Program-made: the position numbers and the translations under genes | Shown here: positions 1 through 6,496 of the stretch, in pieces | Numbering within the stretch: position 1 is the first letter of the stretch | How the letters are laid out: every line of letters starts with the position of its first letter | Origin: Proteobacteria bacterium UBA4656 | Lineage (GTDB): Bacteria > Pseudomonadota > Gammaproteobacteria > Xanthomonadales > Ahniellaceae | Direction: 5' to 3' | NCBI GenBank assembly: GCA_002405525.1 | Contig: DHLY01000100.1 | Location: 51,995 to 58,490, forward strand | Length of the DNA: 6,496 bases | Notes under the pieces: model-generated | Seen by the model: only the letters and a program-made list of their open reading frames with translations | Told to the model about the DNA's origin: nothing | The model's database searches: none

Positions 1-94
1 CGACCGCGTCGACCGCGAGAGCCTCGCCGCACAGCGGCGGATCACGGTGCCTTTCCTGCGCAGGGTGATGGGCCTGCCGTCGCGGGACCGGTGA
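1..94 (+). CDS. C-terminal end of an unidentified protein (partial)
   Basis: An open frame enters at the left edge (first whole codon at position 2) and ends at TGA 92-94, giving about 30 residues. The tail is rich in arginine and ends in ITVPFLRRVMGLPSRDR. Codons fit a GC-rich coding frame, and the stop lies 42 bp from the converging stop of murU, a normal tail-to-tail arrangement. I do not recognise the family from so short a piece. No membrane segment or catalytic motif is visible. It could be a chance open frame, because stops are rare at this G+C content. Confidence 0.45.
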   Translation, partial: DRVDRESLAAQRRITVPFLRRVMGLPSRDR

Positions 95-117
95 GCCGGC
101 GCGCTCGATCGGACTCC

Positions 118-132
118 GGCGGCGCGGCCGCC
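118..132. terminator. GC-rich hairpin between convergent genes, possible weak terminator
   Basis: A perfect 6-bp inverted repeat, GGCGGC-GCG-GCCGCC, lies in the 42-bp space between two converging stop codons. The position suits a bidirectional terminator. Neither side has a T tract, so a classic Rho-independent terminator is not supported. In DNA this GC-rich such a hairpin may also be chance. Confidence 0.25.
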
Positions 133-136
133 CCGC

Positions 137-871
137 TCAAGCGCGCGTCCGCAGGCGTGCGTCCAGGTCCGCCAGCCGCTCCGGCGTGCCGACGTCCGTC
201 CAGGCGCCAGCATGGTGGTCGCCGGACACCAGCCCGCGCCGCATCGCCGCGCGCAGCGGCGGGGCAAGCGGGAAGCGTGGCGGATCGAGCGCGGCGCCCG
301 GGCGGTCGCCGACTGCCGTGCGCCAGTCGTCGAACAGCGCGGCGCGGTAGGCACCGATGCCGGCGAAGGTCAGGCGGCGCGCGTCGGCGGACGGCGGCGC
401 GTCGCCCTCATGCACGCGACCGGCGGCGTCGAGCCAGAAGTCGCCGCGCGGGTGGTGGGCGGGATTGTCGACCAGGACCAGGTGCGCGAGGCCTTCGGGC
501 GCGGACGGCAGGCGCGCGAAGTCGAAGTCGGTGTGGATGTCGGCATTCACCGCGTGAAACGCGGGGCCCAGCCGGGGCAGGGCGTGCAGCATCCCGCCGC
601 CGGTCTCCAGCGGCTCGTCGCCCTCGTGCGAGTACGCGATCCGAAGGCCGAAGCGCGCGCCGTCGCCGAGCGCGGGTTCGAACTGCGCGGCGAGGTGTGC
701 GGTGTTGATCACCGCGTCGCGATACCCCGCGCGCGCGAGCGTCCCGAGGTGCCACTCGATCAGGCGGTTTCCGCCGGCGGAGAGCAGGGGCTTGGGCGTG
801 CGCTCGGTCCACGGACGCATGCGCTCGCCGCGGCCGGCGGCGAGCAGCAGCACGGCGGGACGTTCGCTCAT
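137..871 (-). CDS. murU: N-acetylmuramate alpha-1-phosphate uridylyltransferase (MurU)
   Basis: Encodes 244 residues of a sugar-1-phosphate nucleotidyltransferase. The RmlA/GlmU-type N-terminal signature runs AAGRGERMRPWTERTPKPLL at residues 11-30, with the glycine-rich NTP-binding loop and the conserved PKPL lysine. Further family marks are LETGGGM (88-94), the metal-binding aspartate in NADI (Asp111) and a C-terminal WTDVGTPERL (224-233). In Pseudomonas, MurU converts MurNAc-1-phosphate and UTP to UDP-MurNAc, completing a cytoplasmic recycling route that bypasses de novo UDP-MurNAc synthesis. The gene starts inside the end of amgK: the two share ATGA, so translation is probably coupled. The ATG at 871 is chosen for that overlap and because the signature follows at once. 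Family membership is clear from sequence. The MurNAc specificity rests on pairing with amgK; a mannose- or glucose-1-phosphate enzyme is the alternative. Confidence 0.88.
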   Translation of the reverse strand: MSERPAVLLLAAGRGERMRPWTERTPKPLLSAGGNRLIEWHLGTLARAGYRDAVINTAHLAAQFEPALGDGARFGLRIAYSHEGDEPLETGGGMLHALPRLGPAFHAVNADIHTDFDFARLPSAPEGLAHLVLVDNPAHHPRGDFWLDAAGRVHEGDAPPSADARRLTFAGIGAYRAALFDDWRTAVGDRPGAALDPPRFPLAPPLRAAMRRGLVSGDHHAGAWTDVGTPERLADLDARLRTRA

Positions 872-1872
872 GCTCGCGGCACGCGGATGTCGCGGTCGCC
901 GACCGCGCGGCGCAAAAAATCGGCGAAGGCGCGCAGTTCGGCGTACTCGTCGGCGACGTCGAGCGTGTAGCGCAGCACCCGCGGCAGGTCGCCGAGGTAG
1001 GCGGCCTTGCCGTCGCGGTACCACAGCCGGCAAAAGATGCCGAGCACCTTGACGTGGCGCTGCACGCCCATCAGGTCGAACCAGCGCTTCCAGGTCGGCG
1101 CATCCGCGTCGACCAGCCCGGCGGCGCGCAGCGCGAGGCGATGCCCTTCGGCCCAGGCCACCACGCGCTCGCGCGGCCACGCGATGTAGCAGTCGCGCAG
1201 CAGCGAGACCAGGTCGTAGGTCGCCGGCCCGCGCACCGCGTCCTGGAAGTCGACGATGCCGGGATTGTGGCCAGGGACCAGCAGCAGGTTGCGCGAGTGG
1301 TAGTCGCGGTGGACGAAGGCGCCCGGCTGGGCGAGGGCGGCGTCGAGCAGCACCGAGAACGCCTGCTCGATGGTGTCCCATCCCGCGCAGCCCGGCGCGA
1401 TCGCGAGGTGGCGCCCGAGGAACCACGACGGCAGTAGCTCCAGTTCCGCCAGCAGGCGCGGATGGTCGTATTCCGGCAGGCCGTCGGTGTCGACCTGCGA
1501 CTGCATGCGCAGCAGCGCGTGCAGGGCGTCGCCGTACAGGGCGTCGACCGTCGACTCGCGCAGTTCGGGCAGGTAGGTGCGGGTGCCGAGGTCGGACATC
1601 AGCACGAAGCCTTGCGCAAGATCGGTGGCGAACACTTCCGGCGCGTTCAGCCCCGCGGCCCGCAGGCGCCGCGCAACGTCCAGCCACGGGCCGAGGTCCT
1701 CCCTGCCGGGAGGCGCGTCCATCACCACCACGCTGCGTTCGCCGCTGTACACGCGCCAGTACGAGCGGAAGCTGGCGTCGGCGGAGGCAGGTTGCGGGTC
1801 GGCGTCCGGGTCGGCGAGGCGCGATGCGGCGAAGTCGCGCAGGGCGGTGAGGCGTCTGGGGTCGGGATTCAT
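868..1872 (-). CDS. amgK: Anomeric MurNAc/GlcNAc kinase (AmgK), aminoglycoside-phosphotransferase fold
   Basis: Encodes 334 residues of a kinase with the APH/choline-kinase fold. The N-terminal ATP-binding part carries DASFRSYWR (32-40), typical of AmgK proteins. The catalytic loop is VHRDYHSRNLLL (187-198), with Asp190 the expected base and Asn195 a metal ligand. The metal-binding motif is VDFQD (207-211) with Asp208. AmgK phosphorylates the anomeric hydroxyl of MurNAc and GlcNAc in the cytoplasm, supplying MurU with MurNAc-1-phosphate. In pseudomonads this route is known to lower fosfomycin sensitivity. Length matches the family. The ATG at 1872 is used because DASFRSYWR lies at its usual distance. 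No good Shine-Dalgarno sequence precedes it. The gene is first of a two-gene minus-strand operon and diverges from the MFS gene, whereas in Pseudomonas I recall it diverging from lptD. Confidence 0.9.
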   Translation of the reverse strand: MNPDPRRLTALRDFAASRLADPDADPQPASADASFRSYWRVYSGERSVVVMDAPPGREDLGPWLDVARRLRAAGLNAPEVFATDLAQGFVLMSDLGTRTYLPELRESTVDALYGDALHALLRMQSQVDTDGLPEYDHPRLLAELELLPSWFLGRHLAIAPGCAGWDTIEQAFSVLLDAALAQPGAFVHRDYHSRNLLLVPGHNPGIVDFQDAVRGPATYDLVSLLRDCYIAWPRERVVAWAEGHRLALRAAGLVDADAPTWKRWFDLMGVQRHVKVLGIFCRLWYRDGKAAYLGDLPRVLRYTLDVADEYAELRAFADFLRRAVGDRDIRVPRA

Positions 1873-1960
1873 CGGGGCGGCGGTGGTCCGGGTCGCGACA
1901 GTCTACGCAGGCGCGGGTGGGGCGGTTACCCTCAGTACGGGCGGACGGGAGGCAACCGGG
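1873..1960. promoter_or_regulatory. Divergent intergenic region, presumed promoters of amgK-murU and the MFS gene
   Basis: These 88 bp separate two divergent start codons, so promoters in both directions are expected. On the minus strand TAGACT (plus-strand 1900-1905) could be a -10 box for amgK, about 28 bp before its ATG. The hexamer at a 17-bp spacing (TAACCG) is a poor -35. On the plus strand I see no convincing hexamer pair. The MFS ribosome binding site GGGAGG is at 1947-1952, 8 bp before ATG. The promoter calls are inferred mainly from layout. Confidence 0.35.
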
Positions 1961-3166
1961 ATGGCGGGGGCGCGCGATGCGGGGGGGCGGGCGATTCCGC
2001 GCGGGGTGGTGGTGCTCGGGCTGGTCAGTCTGTTCACCGACCTCGGTTCGGAGATGGTGCACAGCCTCCTGCCGGTGTTCATGGTCGGCACCCTCGGCGC
2101 GTCGGCGCTGCTCGTCGGGCTGGTCGACGGGCTGGCCGAGGCGCTGGCGCTGGCGACCAAGGTGTTCTCGGGCTGGATCAGCGACGCGGTCGGTCGGCGC
2201 AAGCCGCTGGTGCTGCTCGGCTACGGGCTCGCCGCCGCGACCAAGCCGCTGTTCCCGCTGGCGGGCTCGGTGGCCTGGGTGTTGGGCGCGCGGCTGCTGG
2301 ACCGCCTCGGCAAGGGGATTCGCGGCGCTCCGCGCGACGCCCTGGTGGCCGACATCACGCCGCCGCAGTTGCGCGGCGCGGCTTACGGCTTGCGGCAGTC
2401 GATGGACACCCTCGGCGCCGTGCTGGGGCCGCTGGCCGCCGTTGGCCTGATGCTGGCCTTCGCCGGCGACGTGCGCACGGTGCTGTGGTTCGCCGTGCTG
2501 CCGGGCGTGGTGGCGGTGGCGTTGATCGTGTTCTTGGTGCGGGAACCGGAGGGCGGTGCTGCATCGGCGAGGCCGCGGCCGCCGCTGTCGCGCGAAGCGC
2601 TGGCGCGCCTGGGCGAGGACTTCTGGCGGATCGCGGCGGTCGGTGCGCTGCTCGCACTGGCGCGCGGCAGCGAGGCGTTCCTCGTGCTGCGGGCATCCAG
2701 CCTTGGCGTCGACGACGCCTGGGTGCCGCTGGTCATGGTCGGCATGAGCCTCGCCTACACGGTGGTCGCGTGGCCGGCGGGCCGCTGGGCGGATCAGGCC
2801 GATCGCCGCCTGGTGCTGGCGGCGGGCCTCGCGCTGCTGTGCGGCGCCGACCTCGTGCTGGCGCTCGCCGATGGTCGCGGCGCGCTGGCGCTGGGGGTGG
2901 TGCTGTGGGGAGCGCACATGGGGCTCACCCAGGGCGTGTTCTCGGCGCTGGTCGCGGACGCAGCGCCTGGGCCGCTGCGCGGCACCGCGTTCGGAATGTT
3001 CCACCTGCTCTCGGGTGTCGCGATCCTGGCCGCCGGAATGGCTGCCGGTCTGGCCATGGACCGGTATGGCGCGCCGGCGCCGTTCTGGATCGGCGCGGCG
3101 CTGGCTGCCCTGGCGCTGCCGTTGGTTGCGCTGTTGCCCGCGCGCGGCTCGCGGACGGGCGGCTAG
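1961..3166 (+). CDS. MFS transporter, MJ1317-like group, substrate unknown
   Basis: Encodes 401 residues, mostly hydrophobic, with the usual major facilitator layout of about 12 inner-membrane helices and a hydrophilic central loop near residues 194-218. The loop between helices 2 and 3 has motif A, GWISDAVGRRKP (71-82). A second conserved stretch reads RLLDRLGKGIRGAPRDALVAD (residues 111-131, key residues Asp114, Gly117-Lys118-Gly119, Arg121, Pro124-Arg125-Asp126). It is followed by RQSMDTLGAVLGP (145-157). These are typical of the MJ1317-like MFS group. The second half repeats a degenerate motif A, GRWADQADRR (274-283). The frame stays open upstream to 1577, but that part is antisense to amgK. 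ATG 1961 has GGGAGG 8 bp before it and places helix 1 at residues 14-27, so it is preferred. The substrate cannot be read from sequence. arsC lies downstream on the same strand 180 bp away, so co-transcription is possible but unproven. Confidence 0.88.
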   Translation: MAGARDAGGRAIPRGVVVLGLVSLFTDLGSEMVHSLLPVFMVGTLGASALLVGLVDGLAEALALATKVFSGWISDAVGRRKPLVLLGYGLAAATKPLFPLAGSVAWVLGARLLDRLGKGIRGAPRDALVADITPPQLRGAAYGLRQSMDTLGAVLGPLAAVGLMLAFAGDVRTVLWFAVLPGVVAVALIVFLVREPEGGAASARPRPPLSREALARLGEDFWRIAAVGALLALARGSEAFLVLRASSLGVDDAWVPLVMVGMSLAYTVVAWPAGRWADQADRRLVLAAGLALLCGADLVLALADGRGALALGVVLWGAHMGLTQGVFSALVADAAPGPLRGTAFGMFHLLSGVAILAAGMAAGLAMDRYGAPAPFWIGAALAALALPLVALLPARGSRTGG

Positions 3167-3346
3167 CCGCACCGCGGCGCGCCGGCCGCACGCTCGCGCT
3201 CGCGACGCGGCGACGGTCGCGGCGACTGGAATACGCCGCGCGCGCCTGGCTCGGGCGGCGGCCGCGCAGCCGTCGGGCCGGGCTGCGTGCCATACGCCTG
3301 TCATGCCGGTGCAAGACGCTCAGTCAGGTCGACTCCGGGCGAGCCC

Positions 3347-3838
3347 ATGGAAGCCCCACTGCGCATCCTCTTCCTGTGCATCGCCAATTCGGCGCGCAGC
3401 ATCCTCGCCGAGGCTACCCTGAACCATCTCGCCCGTGGTCGCTTCCTGGCGGCCAGCGCGGGCAGCCATCCGGCCGGTACCGTTCATCCGCTGGCGCTGC
3501 GGCAGTTGCAGCGGGGCGGGATCGACCCGCGCGGGCTGCGCTCGAAGTCGTGGACCGAGTTCACCGGTGAGGACGCTCCCGCGTTCGACATCGTGGTGAC
3601 TGTGTGCGACCGCGCCACCGGCGAGCCATGCCCGGTGTTCTTCGGCGGTTTCGTTCGTACGCACTGGGGCCAGCCGGACCCCGCGGCAGTGGCGCCCGAC
3701 GCGCAGCCCGCCGCCTTCGCGACCGCCCACGCGGTTGCGATCCGGCGCGTCCGCCGCCTGCTCGACCTGCCGCTGGCGGCGATCCCGCGCGCCGAGTGGC
3801 GCGGTGCGCTGGACCGGATCGGTCTCGATCCCGGCTGA
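3347..3838 (+). CDS. arsC: Arsenate reductase, low-molecular-weight tyrosine phosphatase type (ArsC)
   Basis: Encodes 163 residues with the phosphatase-loop signature C-X5-R-S close to the N-terminus: Cys11-IANSA-Arg17-Ser18. Two more cysteines, Cys87 and Cys95 in VCDRATGEPCP, match the redox pair that relays a disulfide to thioredoxin in this type of arsenate reductase. HWGQPDPA (106-113) is also characteristic of the proteobacterial group. The enzyme would reduce arsenate to arsenite in the cytoplasm. ATG 3347 is chosen because RILFLC follows at once, as in relatives. An in-frame ATG at 3287 would add 20 unconserved residues. Only a weak GGGCGAG lies upstream. No arsR, arsB or acr3 is in the window; the nearest possible exporter is the preceding MFS gene. 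With all three cysteines present, a plain phosphatase function is less likely but not excluded. Confidence 0.85.
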   Translation: MEAPLRILFLCIANSARSILAEATLNHLARGRFLAASAGSHPAGTVHPLALRQLQRGGIDPRGLRSKSWTEFTGEDAPAFDIVVTVCDRATGEPCPVFFGGFVRTHWGQPDPAAVAPDAQPAAFATAHAVAIRRVRRLLDLPLAAIPRAEWRGALDRIGLDPG

Positions 3839-3851
3839 CCCGCCAGGCGGG
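3839..3851 (+). terminator. Palindrome just after arsC, possible weak terminator
   Basis: CCCGCCAGGCGGG is a perfect palindrome around one central A and starts directly after the arsC stop. As a hairpin it would give a 5-bp GC stem with a 3-nt loop, followed by GCTTGC and no T run. It lies between arsC and the suf promoter, where a transcription end would be useful. A chance palindrome in GC-rich DNA remains plausible. Confidence 0.25.
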
Positions 3852-3893
3852 GCTTGCGACTCGAGCGCCGGTGGTTCGATCGCGCAAGGCGCT

Positions 3894-3923
3894 TTGACGG
3901 CGGGTGCGGGAAATCAGTACAAT
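3894..3923 (+). promoter_or_regulatory. Sigma70-like promoter of the suf operon
   Basis: TTGACG (3894-3899) and TACAAT (3918-3923) are separated by 18 bp. Each hexamer matches the E. coli sigma70 consensus at 5 of 6 positions. Transcription would start near 3930, giving a leader of about 18 nt before the regulator's ATG at 3948. The AT-rich patch stands out from its surroundings. It is the best promoter in the window and sits exactly before the regulator-sufB-sufC cluster. Confidence 0.72.
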
Positions 3924-3933
3924 TTCAGTCCGG
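3910..3933. promoter_or_regulatory. Candidate Rrf2/IscR-type operator overlapping the suf -10 box
   Basis: TCAGT occurs at 3914-3918 and again at 3925-3929, one helical turn (11 bp) apart and flanking the -10 box. GAAAT (3910-3914) and ATTTC (3922-3926) form a 5-bp inverted repeat around the same box. The right part, TTTCAGTCCGG (3923-3933), resembles the right half of the IscR type 1 consensus as I remember it. The left half matches poorly. An operator here would allow the Rrf2 protein encoded next to repress its own operon. This is inference from position and pattern. Confidence 0.4.
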
Positions 3934-3947
3934 ATTGGGAGTCTTCC

Positions 3948-4403
3948 ATGCTGCGAATCGCCCGCCTCACCGACTACGCCGCGCTGCTGCTGGCCCGGAT
4001 GGCCGAGTCGCGGCCGGAGGCGCGCAGCGCCGCCGCGCTCGCCGCGCTCGCCGGCATCGAGGCGCCGACCGCGGCCAAGGTCCTCAAGACGCTGGCCCAG
4101 GCGGGTCTGGTGGCCTCGCGGCGCGGCGCGGCCGGCGGTTACCGGCTGGCCCGCGATCCGTCGTCGATCACCATGGCCGACGTGGTGGCGGCGATGGAGG
4201 GGCCGATCGGAATGACCGAGTGCGTCGTGCACGAGGGCGCCTGCGGGCACGAGGGCCAGTGCCGCACGCGCGCCAACTGGCGGCGGATCAGCGTCGCGAT
4301 CGAAGCCGCGCTGCGCGCGGTCACGCTGGCCGACATGTTGCCGCGGACCGCGTCGCGCCGGATCCCCGTGCGCATGCTGTCCGCCGACGCGGGTGAGGCC
4401 TGA
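3948..4403 (+). CDS. Rrf2-family SUF system Fe-S assembly regulator
   Basis: Encodes 151 residues of an Rrf2/IscR-like transcription factor. The N-terminal winged helix starts MLRIARLTDYAALLLARMA. The recognition and wing region is AAKVLKTLAQAGLVASRRG followed by AAGGYRLARD (to residue 70), with the GGY turn usual in the family. The later part carries Cys92, Cys99 and Cys105, placed like the [2Fe-2S] ligands of IscR (92, 98, 104), so the protein probably senses Fe-S status. The first gap has one residue more than IscR, and the position matching IscR His107 is Arg108, so the fourth ligand is unclear. GGGAG (3937-3941) lies 6 bp before ATG. The gene is first in the suf operon, with sufB starting 9 bp after its stop, which fits an autoregulated pathway-specific regulator. 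It matches what I know of the gammaproteobacterial SUF regulator subfamily. Confidence 0.88.
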   Translation: MLRIARLTDYAALLLARMAESRPEARSAAALAALAGIEAPTAAKVLKTLAQAGLVASRRGAAGGYRLARDPSSITMADVVAAMEGPIGMTECVVHEGACGHEGQCRTRANWRRISVAIEAALRAVTLADMLPRTASRRIPVRMLSADAGEA

Positions 4404-4412
4404 GCAACCGTC

Positions 4413-5852
<1,440 letters not shown>

Positions 5853-5906
5853 CGCGGAAATTGGCGAACGGGGCGATGCGAAGCCTGCCGATGCGGTGAC
5901 GTTGCC

Positions 5907-5951
5907 GCGTCGGTGAAACCGTCGCTCACCGGACAGCCCTTTCACCGTCGC
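5907..5951. repeat. Inverted repeat in the sufB-sufC gap
   Basis: GCGTCGGTGAAA (5907-5918) and TTTCACCGTCGC (5940-5951) pair over 12 positions with one T-T mismatch around a 21-nt loop. Alternative smaller pairings share the left arm: CGTCGGT-GAA-ACCGTCG (5908-5924, one mismatch) and CGGTGA with TCACCG (5911-5916 with 5926-5931). In RNA these would be competing stem-loops. They could slow processing or decay of the sufB part of the message, or belong to a dispersed repeat family. Confidence 0.55.
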
Positions 5952-5977
5952 CCCCGCCGCACGCGACCCGCCTGCCG

Positions 5978-6005
5978 ATTCGCCATTCGCCATTTGCCAT
6001 TCGCC
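5978..6005. repeat. Tandem heptamer array, four copies of ATTCGCC
   Basis: Four head-to-tail 7-bp units: ATTCGCC (5978), ATTCGCC (5985), ATTTGCC (5992, one change) and ATTCGCC (5999). The opposite strand reads GGCGAAT repeated. The array ends 27 bp before the sufC ATG. Heptamer arrays of this style occur, as I recall, in intergenic DNA of Xanthomonadales. Seven is not a multiple of three, which suits a non-coding place. Copy number may vary by slippage. Confidence 0.85.
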
Positions 6006-6032
6006 GCTCCCAAGCCCCTCGAAGCCGCCGCC

Positions 6033-6496
6033 ATGCTCAAGATCGACAACCTCCATGTCCGCGTCGCCGGTCGCGAGATCCTCAAGGGGCTCAGCCTCGA
6101 AGTCGCCGCCGGCGAGGTGCATGCGATCATGGGCCCCAACGGTGCGGGAAAGTCGACGCTGGGCAACGTGCTGGCGGGGCGCGAAGGCTACGAGATCACC
6201 GCCGGCAGCGTGACCTACGACGGCCAGGACCTGCTGGAGCTGCCGCCGGAGGCGCGCGCTGCCGCCGGAGTGTTCCTCGCCTTCCAGTACCCGGTCGAAA
6301 TCCCGGGCGTGAACAACACCTATTTCCTGCGCGCCGCGCTGAATGCGCAGCGCAAGGCGCGCGGCGAGGCGGAACTGGATTCGATGCAGTTCCTGAAACT
6401 GGTGCGCGAGAAGCTGCGCGTGCTCCATGTGTCCGACGAACTGCTGCACCGTGCGGTCAACGAGGGCTTCTCCGGCGGCGAGAAGAAGCGCAACGA
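6033..6496 (+). CDS. sufC: Fe-S assembly ATPase SufC, N-terminal part (runs off the right edge)
   Basis: The first 154 codons of an ABC-type ATPase; the SufC family is usually about 250 residues. It begins MLKIDNLHVRVAGREILKG. The Walker A motif GPNGAGKST is at residues 34-42 with Lys40. The Q-loop is FQYPVEIPGV (84-93) with Gln85, a stretch characteristic of SufC rather than transport ATPases. The ABC signature FSGGEKKRN is at 146-154, again with the SufC-type EKKRN ending. Walker B and the H-loop lie beyond the window. SufC is a cytoplasmic subunit of SufBC2D whose ATP-driven dimerisation reshapes SufB-SufD for cluster assembly. ATG 6033 is the natural start by family length. Upstream there is only a weak GAAG (6021-6024), so translation may start poorly, and the preceding gap is filled with repeats. 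sufD and sufS are expected to follow. Confidence 0.95.
   Translation, partial: MLKIDNLHVRVAGREILKGLSLEVAAGEVHAIMGPNGAGKSTLGNVLAGREGYEITAGSVTYDGQDLLELPPEARAAAGVFLAFQYPVEIPGVNNTYFLRAALNAQRKARGEAELDSMQFLKLVREKLRVLHVSDELLHRAVNEGFSGGEKKRN

Larger units (their letters stand above)
5853..6032. other. Repeat-bearing spacer between sufB and sufC
   Basis: This 180-bp gap is long for two subunits of one complex, while the preceding junction in the operon is only 9 bp. It holds a pair of inverted repeats (5907-5951) and a heptamer array (5978-6005). No protein is credible: the sufC frame is open back to the sufB stop, but it has no family similarity and no good start. No terminator with a T tract and no clear new promoter is seen. 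Confidence 0.6.

Noticed and set aside
1577..1960. N-terminal extension of the MFS protein by 128 residues
   Set aside because: It is antisense to amgK, Arg/Ser-rich and without membrane segments, while ATG 1961 has a good ribosome binding site.
3174..3189. GCGGC-GCGCCG-GCCGC hairpin after the MFS stop as a terminator
   Set aside because: It has only a 5-bp stem in very GC-rich DNA and no T tract, so it is indistinguishable from chance.
137..3304. A 1055-codon minus-strand frame through murU, antisense of the amgK region and antisense of the MFS gene
   Set aside because: Only its last 244 codons (murU) look like a protein. The rest is low-complexity Arg/Ala/Gln-rich sequence typical of an antisense shadow in GC-rich DNA.
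3287..3346. Upstream ATG extension of arsC by 20 residues
   Set aside because: Relatives begin right before the phosphatase loop, and the extra residues are not protein-family-like.
1462..3570. A 702-codon plus-strand frame across amgK, the MFS gene and into arsC
   Set aside because: It is an out-of-frame reading of the MFS gene, rich in Gly/Arg/Ala with no domain.
3882..3895. GCGC-AAG-GCGC-TTT before the suf promoter as a terminator
   Set aside because: The stem is only 4 bp and the T run only 3, and it overlaps the -35 box.
5894..6005. CRISPR array or transposon ends in the sufB-sufC gap
   Set aside because: The repeats are 7-bp tandem units without spacers, and there is no transposase or target duplication.

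Overview
This GC-rich window (roughly 70% G+C by eye) most likely comes from a gammaproteobacterium of the Xanthomonadales/Lysobacterales type. The clues are the base composition, an IscR-like Rrf2 regulator placed directly before sufB and then sufC (not the sufABCDSE order of E. coli), an amgK-murU pair, and a heptamer tandem repeat of a kind I recall from intergenic DNA of that order. The assignment is inferred from gene content only.

Layout. Positions 1-94 hold the last codons of an unidentified plus-strand gene. It converges on a minus-strand pair, murU (137-871) and amgK (868-1872), which overlap as ATGA and encode the nucleotidyltransferase and anomeric kinase of the cell-wall sugar recycling shortcut (MurNAc to MurNAc-1-P to UDP-MurNAc). 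Across an 88-bp divergent gap, a plus-strand MFS transporter (1961-3166) is followed 180 bp later by a low-molecular-weight-phosphatase-type arsenate reductase, arsC (3347-3838). From 3894 onward is the start of a SUF iron-sulfur cluster assembly operon: a strong sigma70-like promoter, an Rrf2 regulator with three candidate cluster cysteines (3948-4403), sufB (4413-5852), a 180-bp repeat-bearing gap, and the N-terminal 154 codons of sufC (6033 to the window edge).

The SUF genes act together: SufB is the scaffold subunit, SufC the ATPase that drives it, and the Rrf2 protein probably senses Fe-S status and controls its own promoter. SufD, SufS and other partners would be expected beyond the right edge. 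The MFS and arsC genes might form an arsenic-related pair, but no arsR, acr3 or arsB is present, so that link is weak.

I see no phage, IS element, CRISPR array, RNA gene or clearly new system. The points most worth a second look are non-coding: a repeat-type candidate operator on the -10 box of the suf promoter, and the inverted repeats plus heptamer array between sufB and sufC.
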